Below are positions 1 through 5,077 of a DNA stretch of 10,534 bases, piece by piece. The translations under genes and the position numbers were made by a program. Source of the stretch: Planctomycetota bacterium (GTDB taxonomy: Bacteria; Planctomycetota; MHYJ01; JACQXL01); NCBI GenBank assembly GCA_030018555.1, contig JASEHY010000037.1:1-10534 (forward strand), read 5' to 3'. The notes beneath the pieces were generated by a model. The model saw nothing but the letters and a program-made list of their open reading frames with translations. It had not been told where the DNA came from and did no database searches. The number at the start of each line of letters is the position of its first letter. The first letter of the stretch is position 1.

Positions 1-308
1 GCATATAATAAGGATTTCTTGTCTCTTAGGAGTCTCGTCAGAGTCCCCCCCTACCAGGTGGGAAGTGTCCCCCCTACCGCAGTGAAACCGTTCACCACAA
101 AGGCACAAAGAACACAAAGGTCACAAAGAATATAATCTGTGAAATCTGTGGCTGAAAACCCTGCCTCCTATCCCACCTTTTTTGTCTTGGGACACATTCA
201 ACCCCCTACACTCGGCTATTTATTTAGGTTAAATGTCTCCGTTTTTATAAAACCCACTGAATTCCGGGGAGGCCTTATCGTAGATCCGCCTCTGGAGGAC
301 TCCCCCCG
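1..308. other. Gene-free stretch made of degenerate repeats
   Basis: I see no gene here. The segment lies downstream of the secreted-protein gene on the minus strand. It holds two copies of CCCCCCTACC (about 45-54 and 69-78), a short tandem CACAAAG array (96-130), a fragment of an ATCTGTG-type repeat (about 135-151), and a degenerate TCCGCCTCTGGAGGA palindrome (about 286-300) related to the GTCCGCC/GGCGGAC hairpin found inside aroA. An open frame on the plus strand at 139-522 overlaps the real gene antisense and has no recognisable protein features. No intrinsic terminator with a clear U tract was found after the stop at 309. Confidence 0.6.
96..130. repeat. Short tandem array of CACAAAG units
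   Basis: Four units of CACAAAG separated by one or two bases run in a row. The opposite-strand version of the same word (CTTTGTG) appears at about 5015-5022, and further copies lie near 4783-4789 and 4875-4881, so this is a piece of a dispersed family and not a local expansion. Confidence 0.6.
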
Positions 309-1748
309 TTACTCTTGCACATCAACCTCCTGCTCAAATGATAATTCACCGAAGACCGAACTTGAGGTCCATACTTTTACTACGACCATACCGCGATACT
401 TTTCTATAGGGCAACGATATGTCTCCCAGAAGGGCCTGACTTTTTCAACTATCCCTGAAAGGTCTATTGGGAGCCATTTCTGGCAATGGGCACTGTCCAC
501 TGTCTTATTGAGCGGCTTTTGACCAGCCGGAGCATCTTTAGGGATAATGTCCACATTAAACATTCCAACCCCGGCATCAGGGAATGCATAACCTCTTTCG
601 TCCTTAAACTCATCAGGGGAATAATATTCCTCGCCCAATGAGCCGACCACAGTCGGGAAATCCATTTTGATAAACGGGCACTCCATATATTTTGGTCTGT
701 ATTGTGGAGCGGTAAGATGTCCGGGTGGCACCACATATATGACCTCGCCACCTTTAGAGCAGTATGCGTTAGTCCTTAACTTGAAAGGACCACCCCATAC
801 TGGAGCGGTTGTCTTATCCTTTTCCACAGTAGTTAGCGGTTTATCCGACTGGGAAGGGCTACGGGCTCGGACTCTTTTGCTGAAGATGGCTGAAACGAGA
901 TAATAGTCGCCGACCGGAATAATGCTCTCGCCTTTACCACTTATCTGGAAAAAGACATCTTCGCCTTTTCTGATAACAATAATCTGAGCCGGGTCTTTGG
1001 GCGGTTTTAGGTTCTTGACAAGGTCAATCTTACCCGTATCTTCTGTGTATGGCTCAAGACGCAAACTCATTCCCGTGTAATTGGGCTTTTTCTTATCTGC
1101 TATGGATATTTCAGGGTTCATCTGCACTTCTAACTTATAAAACTTACCCTTCACAGGAATAATAGAAGAAAGCGGAATTGCCTGCTTGGTTGAATCAACG
1201 ATGATAGCATCTTTACCATAATCATTATAGTAGCCGTTATTATTATCATCAATGAGGGTAAAATTACCTAAAGGTGTTTTTGCGGTGATGAAGCAGGCGC
1301 GTTGATATGCCCAGACCTGTTTGCCTTGAGGTGATTTGCCTTTAATAAAAATCCTCATCTTATAGTTCATCTGTAATTCATTCGGGTAGGTTATCTTCCA
1401 TACTACAAAACTTTCTTTCTTAATATCATTATCATATTCACCATCGCCATCCATATCCAGCCGTGCCTTATTCTGTTCTACGGTGCAACGAAACCCTTTT
1501 GGGTTATCAGGATTGGGCAGGGTTACATAATTATTATTTATCTCGGTGATAACCGGCAGGGGAGTGGTTACACCGGAAAGAAATGTCCAGTCGTCAGAAT
1601 AGACAAGGTCAACATCCACAGGCTCGGTAAGGATGTCTTTCTTCTGAGCGTGAAGAAGGGGCTCCAGCAATATCTTTCCTTTCCCTCCCAGTGGGAATGT
1701 GCCGAGAGATAACATTATCGCTATAACAACAAATAATACATATTTCAT
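309..1748 (-). CDS. Secreted hypothetical protein with two EF-hand-like calcium loops
   Basis: I do not recognise the family of this 479-residue protein. The N-terminus looks like a signal peptide: a Lys, then a hydrophobic run at residues 4-20, with possible cleavage after LHA at about residue 34, which predicts export. Two Asp/Asn-rich loops resemble EF-hand or dockerin calcium loops: D98-x-D100-x-D102-G-x-x-D106 and D167-x-N169-x-N171-G-x-x-N175-D176. Six cysteines (88, 152, 330, 357, 422, 446) could form disulfides outside the cytoplasm. The rest reads as beta-rich with many aromatic residues. The ATG is well supported by AGGGAGGAG six bases upstream (1755-1763), the strongest ribosome-binding site in the window. 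It follows tyrS by 110 bases of repeat sequence and has no functional link to it that I can see. A calcium-stabilised envelope or extracellular protein is an inference only. Confidence 0.75.
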   Translation of the reverse strand: MKYVLFVVIAIMLSLGTFPLGGKGKILLEPLLHAQKKDILTEPVDVDLVYSDDWTFLSGVTTPLPVITEINNNYVTLPNPDNPKGFRCTVEQNKARLDMDGDGEYDNDIKKESFVVWKITYPNELQMNYKMRIFIKGKSPQGKQVWAYQRACFITAKTPLGNFTLIDDNNNGYYNDYGKDAIIVDSTKQAIPLSSIIPVKGKFYKLEVQMNPEISIADKKKPNYTGMSLRLEPYTEDTGKIDLVKNLKPPKDPAQIIVIRKGEDVFFQISGKGESIIPVGDYYLVSAIFSKRVRARSPSQSDKPLTTVEKDKTTAPVWGGPFKLRTNAYCSKGGEVIYVVPPGHLTAPQYRPKYMECPFIKMDFPTVVGSLGEEYYSPDEFKDERGYAFPDAGVGMFNVDIIPKDAPAGQKPLNKTVDSAHCQKWLPIDLSGIVEKVRPFWETYRCPIEKYRGMVVVKVWTSSSVFGELSFEQEVDVQE

Positions 1749-1754
1749 AACAAT

Positions 1755-1763
1755 CTCCTCCCT
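1755..1763 (-). promoter_or_regulatory. Strong Shine-Dalgarno site for the secreted-protein gene
   Basis: On the minus strand AGGGAGGAG lies six bases before the ATG at 1748. It fixes the start codon and contrasts with the weak or absent sites before aroA, the mutase, the GspC-like gene and tyrS. Confidence 0.75.
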
Positions 1764-1777
1764 AAATGGGGTTGCAG

Positions 1778-1855
1778 GTTACAAGTTTTAAGTTACAAGT
1801 TAAGAAACAGTCCTTAAAACCTGTAACTTGAAACCTGTAACTTCTAACTTGTAAC
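1778..1855. repeat. Intergenic inverted repeat built from GTTACAAGTT words
   Basis: The gap between tyrS and the secreted-protein gene is almost entirely a degenerate inverted repeat. The left part (about 1778-1803) has GTTACAAGTT, then AAGTTACAAGTT. The right part (about 1817-1855) carries the complementary words CTGTAACTTG, CCTGTAACTT and AACTTGTAAC. The halves can pair over about 25 bases with mismatches. No U tract follows on either side, so I do not call it a terminator. It leaves the downstream ribosome-binding site free. Confidence 0.7.
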
Positions 1856-1858
1856 TCT

Positions 1859-3061
1859 CTACTCCGTGGTTATTACCCGATAAAACCTATTCTTTTTACC
1901 TATTTTCAATACCTGTCCTGATTTCAGGACGATTTCTTTATCTGGGTCGGTGAATTTTCTGCCGTCAATTGTCAATCCACCCTGCATTATCAGACGCTTT
2001 GCCTCGCTACTTGACCTGACCACGTCACAGGAAGAGAGGAGTTTTGGTAGATAGACCCTCCCATCGCTATTTAACATAGTCTTCTTTATCTGGAGTTCCT
2101 CTATTTCATCAGGAGCCCCCTTACGGGCAAAGATGGTCTCAAACTTTTCTGCTGCTCTTTCTGCCTCTGACTTACTATAATACTGGGTAACTATTTCTTT
2201 TGCCAGAATTACCTTTGCCTGCTTGGGGTGTCCGCTTAAGACCCTCTTTATTTCTCCGGAGTCTAATGAGGTGAGTAATGTAAAATAACCTTCCATCAGG
2301 TTATCGGGCAGGGACATCGTCTTACTATACATCTCAAACGGTGGTTCAGTCACGCCGATATGGTTGGCGAATGATTTACTCATCTTTTTCGTGCCATCAA
2401 GTCCTACAAGTAACGGTGTAGTGAGCACAATCTGTGGTGGCTGCCCTACTGCCCTCTGGAGGTCTCTGCCGACTAAGAGATTAAATATCTGGTCAGTTCC
2501 GCCTAACTCAATATCGGCCTCTATCGCCACAGAATCCTGTCCCTGTAAAAGCGGATAGAGGAATTCATGCAAACCTATGGGGATTTGATTCTTCAGTCTA
2601 TTACTAAAATCGTCTCTTTCAATAAATCTTGCCACAGTAACCTGACTTGCTATTTTGATGATATCTTTCATAGTTAATTTAGCAAGCCATGTGCTATTGT
2701 GGACGATTTGAAGATGTTTGAGGTTCAGGATTTTACCAACCTGATTTAAATAAGTTTGAGCGTTTACTTCTATCTCTTCTGCGGATAACTGTGGACGGGT
2801 CTTTTCTCTGCCTGATGGGTCACCTATCAACGAGGTGAAATCACCAATAATCAAAATGGCATCATGTCCAAGGCCCTGGAAGTGTCTTAATTTCTGTAGG
2901 ACGACGGTATGACCTAAATGAATATCAGGGGCGGTCGGGTCCACTCCTAATTTAACCCGTAAGGGTCGTTTTAGTTTCAGACGCTCAACTAATTCCTCCT
3001 CGGTATGAAAGTCAACTACTCCTCTTTTGATAACCTCTAACTGCCTGCTTATTTCTAACAC
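1859..3061 (-). CDS. tyrS: Tyrosine--tRNA ligase
   Basis: This 400-residue cytoplasmic class I aminoacyl-tRNA synthetase charges tRNA-Tyr with tyrosine. The Rossmann-fold signature HLGH is at residues 48-51, inside GVDPTAPDIHLGH. The GDFTSLIGDPSG segment follows at about 73-84, and KMSKS is at 226-230. The last 60 or so residues (about 336-398, with SSEAKRLIMQGG) look like an S4 RNA-binding domain. Length and motif wording fit the TyrZ-like or Thermotoga-like branch better than the E. coli TyrS branch. The start is GTG; a nearby ATG is out of frame and stops at once. No good Shine-Dalgarno site is present: AGGA lies 14 bases upstream, inside a dispersed repeat. It lies 65 bases after the GspC-like gene and is probably cotranscribed with it. 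No T-box leader is visible. Confidence 0.96.
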   Translation of the reverse strand: MLEISRQLEVIKRGVVDFHTEEELVERLKLKRPLRVKLGVDPTAPDIHLGHTVVLQKLRHFQGLGHDAILIIGDFTSLIGDPSGREKTRPQLSAEEIEVNAQTYLNQVGKILNLKHLQIVHNSTWLAKLTMKDIIKIASQVTVARFIERDDFSNRLKNQIPIGLHEFLYPLLQGQDSVAIEADIELGGTDQIFNLLVGRDLQRAVGQPPQIVLTTPLLVGLDGTKKMSKSFANHIGVTEPPFEMYSKTMSLPDNLMEGYFTLLTSLDSGEIKRVLSGHPKQAKVILAKEIVTQYYSKSEAERAAEKFETIFARKGAPDEIEELQIKKTMLNSDGRVYLPKLLSSCDVVRSSSEAKRLIMQGGLTIDGRKFTDPDKEIVLKSGQVLKIGKKNRFYRVITTE

Positions 3062-3070
3062 ATTCGTGAA

Positions 3071-3118
3071 GTTTATCCTGTCCCTCCGACGGGATCCCGT
3101 TAGGGATAAGGGCTCAGT
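3071..3118. repeat. Dispersed repeat copy before tyrS
   Basis: The segment contains GTTTATCCTGTCCCTC, then GATCCCGTTAGGGAT and AAGGGCTCAGTG. Its first half recurs at 10488-10508 in the priA reading frame. Its second half recurs at 8351-8376 inside aroA with one indel and one substitution. ATCCC/GGGAT can form a small hairpin. Here the element is intergenic and occupies nearly the whole untranslated leader of tyrS. Confidence 0.8.
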
Positions 3119-3126
3119 GTAAACAT

Positions 3127-4215
3127 TTACGGCCCCACATTGAAGTTGCCTCCAGCAATCTTCCGCAATGTCTGGGTGTTAATAAGTTCTACCTCGTATT
3201 CACCGCCGGGCCAGCCGTCTCTCTTTTCTATCCAGATAAAGTTGTTAGGCGCATTAGGGTCTATTGGCTTGGTATCTAATCTGACAACCTCTCCTGTGGT
3301 TTTATTTGTCCAACGGGTTATTACCTTGTCAAGCCCCATTAGTTCACCCTGATTGGAAAAGCAGGCATACAAACGACGGTCACTGGTCTTAAAAGCACCT
3401 TTCTGGTCTATGGGGCTATTATCAGGATTGACTCTTAAAGAGAACGCGACATTTTCTGTGTTGACTGCCGACTCTACCGCTTTACCCTGTACCAACTTGA
3501 ACATATGTTTTGAGTATTCTGCGAGTTTCGTATTATCAGTAGGCATATCACTCTTGGGAATACCGGTCCACTCTTCTATTGTTTTCTTCACATAATCAGG
3601 CGGTAAAGTAGGCACCAGCGCCTCAATATACTGCTCAACCTGTTCCGAGGGCTCTTTGCCTTCTATTATTCTCTTGATAAGTTCAGGCGAAATGTCGGGT
3701 AGCATAGTCGCAGACAGCGGTAGCCCTTTTATTATGTCCTGTACTTCTTTTACCAATCCCTCGCTCTTCCATCCCTGTTGTATTTTAAGGTGAAGTATCT
3801 CGCCGTCTTTATTTCTTAACTTCGCCTCCTCATGAATAATCTCTATAACCTCCCACTCATCTACTTTGTTTCCTATTTTATACTCTTTCTCTTCATTTCT
3901 TGCTGGATTTAGAATAAGTGCTATAGGAGAATCAGGCAGAAGAATTGTGGCGGTCAGTCTATAAGAAAGTTTTGTAACTATACTCGGTGGCGTAGGAGGT
4001 GGAGGAATCTGTATATCAGGTTTCCATAACTCGTCTAAGTTAGATTTTGGGTAGGGTGGTAATTTTAAGGGCGATATAGAAACATTATGTGAACTGTTAT
4101 CAGGAATTATTTCTCCGACATTAGTTGCCTCCGCCAGATTCGCACGATAATCTATGACAAGCCAGACCACCAATGTTATAATTATTACCAATCCTAAATA
4201 ATATATTTTTATCAT
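3127..4215 (-). CDS. Membrane-anchored protein with GspC/PilP-like domain
   Basis: This is a 362-residue protein of unassigned function. Residues 5-22 are one hydrophobic segment with no cleavage site, so it is probably an inner-membrane anchor with the rest outside the cytoplasm. A Pro-rich linker (about 51-78, including PPPPTPP) follows. Residues 82-146 (LTATILLPDSPIALIL, then YKIGNKVDEWEVIEI and LRNKDGEILHLKI) resemble the beta-rich HR domain of type II secretion GspC and of PilP: a 'tiny change of I/L strands, x-Y-x-x-G, then V-x-L-x-x-x-G' pattern. This is from memory of the pattern, not an alignment. No PDZ domain is seen. Instead there is a helical section (150-250) and a C-terminal beta domain (about 255-360) with WP-G-EYEVEL and AGGNFNV, like extracellular Ig-like folds. 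No other secretion genes are nearby. The start ATG has only a weak TAAG upstream. A good promoter match lies about 110 bases upstream. Confidence 0.65.
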   Translation of the reverse strand: MIKIYYLGLVIIITLVVWLVIDYRANLAEATNVGEIIPDNSSHNVSISPLKLPPYPKSNLDELWKPDIQIPPPPTPPSIVTKLSYRLTATILLPDSPIALILNPARNEEKEYKIGNKVDEWEVIEIIHEEAKLRNKDGEILHLKIQQGWKSEGLVKEVQDIIKGLPLSATMLPDISPELIKRIIEGKEPSEQVEQYIEALVPTLPPDYVKKTIEEWTGIPKSDMPTDNTKLAEYSKHMFKLVQGKAVESAVNTENVAFSLRVNPDNSPIDQKGAFKTSDRRLYACFSNQGELMGLDKVITRWTNKTTGEVVRLDTKPIDPNAPNNFIWIEKRDGWPGGEYEVELINTQTLRKIAGGNFNVGP

Positions 4216-4227
4216 ACTTTACTTAGA

Positions 4228-4271
4228 GCGACTTTGACCCCGTCCCGCTTTAGCGGGAGGGAATTAGTCGC
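4228..4271. repeat. Nested hairpin in the leader of the GspC-like gene
   Basis: GCGACT (4228-4233) pairs with AGTCGC (4266-4271). Inside it lies the perfect palindrome TCCCGCTTTAGCGGGA (4243-4258). The same 16-base palindrome occurs in the priA coding region at 8597-8612 and, in altered form, at 8225 and 10401. The structure begins 13 bases upstream of the ATG at 4215 in the predicted leader RNA, so it could affect translation; nothing beyond its position shows that it does. Confidence 0.7.
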
Positions 4272-4290
4272 ACTTATCCCGCAAGAAACG

Positions 4291-4319
4291 CGTCGCCGAG
4301 CGCATCGTGCGAGACGACG
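4291..4319. repeat. Small stem-loop near the predicted transcript start
   Basis: CGTCG (4291-4295) pairs with CGACG (4315-4319), with an inner GCGC/GTGC stem. On the minus strand it would be at the very 5' end of the RNA made from the promoter at 4325-4353. It is followed by a T run on the plus strand, but no plus-strand gene lies upstream, so I do not call it a terminator. Confidence 0.4.
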
Positions 4320-4324
4320 TTTTA

Positions 4325-4353
4325 CTTATAGATTATCCCTTGACCGATGTCAA
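4325..4353 (-). promoter_or_regulatory. Sigma70-type promoter for the GspC-like gene and tyrS
   Basis: On the minus strand the -35 box is TTGACA (4348-4353), followed by a 17-base spacer and the -10 box TATAAG (4325-4330). This is 11 of 12 consensus bases at ideal spacing. It lies just after the palindrome that ends gatC and points at the GspC-like gene, with a leader of about 100 bases. It is the best promoter match I found in the window. Confidence 0.65.
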
Positions 4354-4355
4354 GT

Positions 4356-4427
4356 AAAATTGCAACCACAGATACACGCAGATACACACAGATTATCAGC
4401 GTTTATCTGTGTTCATCTGCGGTTGCA
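4356..4427 (-). terminator. Large palindromic repeat directly after gatC, possible terminator
   Basis: The left arm (from 4361, TGCAACCACAGATACACGCA and on) and the right arm (4404-4427, ending ATCTGCGGTTGCA) pair over about 23 bases with a few mismatches. The element starts at the base next to the gatC stop codon (TAA at 4428-4430). In the gatC direction it ends in CAATTTT, so the RNA would have a long stem followed by a short U run. A sister copy at 8429-8497 sits one base after the priA stop. The stem is not very GC-rich and the U tract is short, so termination is plausible but not certain. The sequence belongs to the widespread CAGATGAACRCAGAT-type family of environmental bacterial genomes. 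Confidence 0.6.
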
Positions 4428-4730
4428 TTATTCTATCACCCTTGGCACTTCAAAGAAATTACCCCTACGGTTGGGGGCATTCTGAAGCGCTTTTTCACTG
4501 GAGAACAAAGCATTACTCCTCACTCTGTCCTCACGCCAGATATTTGAATCTGGTTTATCTCCGAGTGAATGCACCAGTGGTTCTATATTTGAAACATCTA
4601 TCACCTTAAGTCTTTCTACATACGATAGAATCTCTGTCAGGTCTGTTTTAAGTCGTCCTTTTTCCGAGTCGCTCAAAGAAAGCCGAGCCAGAAAACTGAT
4701 ATGCTCTATAAGTTTATCATTTATTTCCAT
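4428..4730 (-). CDS. gatC: Asp/Glu-tRNA amidotransferase subunit C
   Basis: GatC is the small subunit of the GatCAB amidotransferase, which converts Glu-tRNA-Gln and Asp-tRNA-Asn to Gln-tRNA and Asn-tRNA; it wraps around GatA and stabilises the complex. The 100-residue product matches the family from end to end: IEHISFLARLSLSDSE near the N-terminus, ILSYVERLKVIDVSNIEPLV in the middle, and REDRV, then EKALQNAPNRRGNFFEVPRVIE at the C-terminus. I start it at ATG 4730 because AGAGGAAG lies seven bases upstream (4738-4745) and the length is then normal. The frame stays open to a TTG at 4763, but those extra residues are not family-like. The usual neighbours gatA and gatB are not in the window; the gene sits between the mutase and the GspC-like gene, with repeats on both sides. 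Confidence 0.93.
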   Translation of the reverse strand: MEINDKLIEHISFLARLSLSDSEKGRLKTDLTEILSYVERLKVIDVSNIEPLVHSLGDKPDSNIWREDRVRSNALFSSEKALQNAPNRRGNFFEVPRVIE

Positions 4731-4737
4731 CTCTAAA

Positions 4738-4745
4738 CTTCCTCT
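4738..4745 (-). promoter_or_regulatory. Shine-Dalgarno site that fixes the gatC start
   Basis: AGAGGAAG on the minus strand lies seven bases before ATG 4730. It supports that start over the in-frame TTG at 4763. Confidence 0.65.
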
Positions 4746-4797
4746 CAATACTTCCCGCCGCAAGAAAATCCCGTTGGGATAACCACAAAGACATTCA

Positions 4798-4868
4798 CCC
4801 CGTTAGAAGAAAGACGTCAGAGGCGTCTGCCAGTCCCGAAAGCATTCGGGACTGGTCTTCTAACGGGG
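4798..4868. repeat. Composite palindrome upstream of gatC
   Basis: A perfect 13-base outer stem, CCCCGTTAGAAGA (4798-4810) with TCTTCTAACGGGG (4856-4868), encloses two inner hairpins. One is AGACG/CGTCT (about 4812-4827). The other is a perfect 10-base stem, CAGTCCCGAA (4831-4840) with TTCGGGACTG (4845-4854). The TCCCGAA/TTCGGGA core also occurs in the aroA insert at 8017-8034. The architecture of a closing stem with two internal hairpins is the same as that aroA insert. Confidence 0.8.
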
Positions 4869-4871
4869 CAG

Positions 4872-5022
4872 GGACACAAAGACAACCCCCTCCCGCCCCG
4901 CACCCATCCGTAGGATAGGTGCGGGGCGAGGCTCGCCAAAGGCGGCGCCCCCTTTATTAAGGGGGAATAAAGGGAGGAAATCCCCCCGTACGGGGGGATT
5001 AAGGGGGTTGTTCCCTTTGTGC
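4872..5022. repeat. Nested cluster of hairpins between the mutase and gatC
   Basis: An outer imperfect stem pairs GACACAAAGACAACCCCCT (from about 4873) with the complementary AGGGGGTTGTTCCCTTTGTG at 5002-5021. Inside lie a 15-base stem with one mismatch (4895-4909 with 4913-4927), CCCCCTT/AAGGGGG with a four-base loop (4948-4965), and the perfect 20-base palindrome ATCCCCCCGTACGGGGGGAT (4980-4999). I see no open reading frame or promoter of quality here. Any gatC transcript starting upstream would carry all of this structure. Confidence 0.75.
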
Positions 5023-5040
5023 CTTGGTGGCTATCCGTGA

Positions 5041-5068
5041 ACCCAGCCCCTGCGTGCAGGGGCTGGGT
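5041..5068 (-). terminator. GC-rich hairpin just after the mutase gene, terminator-like without U tract
   Basis: ACCCAGCCCCTGC (5041-5053) and GCAGGGGCTGGGT (5056-5068) form a perfect 13-base stem. It begins nine bases after the mutase stop (TGA, 5078-5080). No T run follows on the minus strand, so it may be an mRNA 3'-end stabilising hairpin, a Rho-independent terminator of atypical form, or only another repeat. Confidence 0.45.
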
Positions 5069-5077
5069 GAAAGCGCA

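Noticed and set aside
139..522. Open frame of 127 codons on the plus strand
   Set aside because: It overlaps the 3' end of the secreted-protein gene antisense, has no ribosome-binding site and no protein-like motif, and begins in repeat sequence.
3062..3126. T-box riboswitch before tyrS
   Set aside because: Only 65 bases are available, filled by a dispersed repeat. No T-box sequence or specifier stem is present.
4234..4485. Plus-strand open frame with a PQIHADTHR...FICVHLRL peptide
   Set aside because: The peptide is the translation of the CAGATACAC palindrome, seen again at 8409-8615. It is a known kind of false gene arising from this repeat family.
4731..4763. Longer GatC starting at TTG 4763
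   Set aside because: The extra 11 residues do not match the family, while ATG 4730 has a good ribosome-binding site and gives the normal length.
4764..5077. Insertion sequence or miniature transposable element (MITE)
   Set aside because: No transposase, no single pair of terminal repeats enclosing the whole segment, and no clear target duplication. It is better described as stacked small palindromes.
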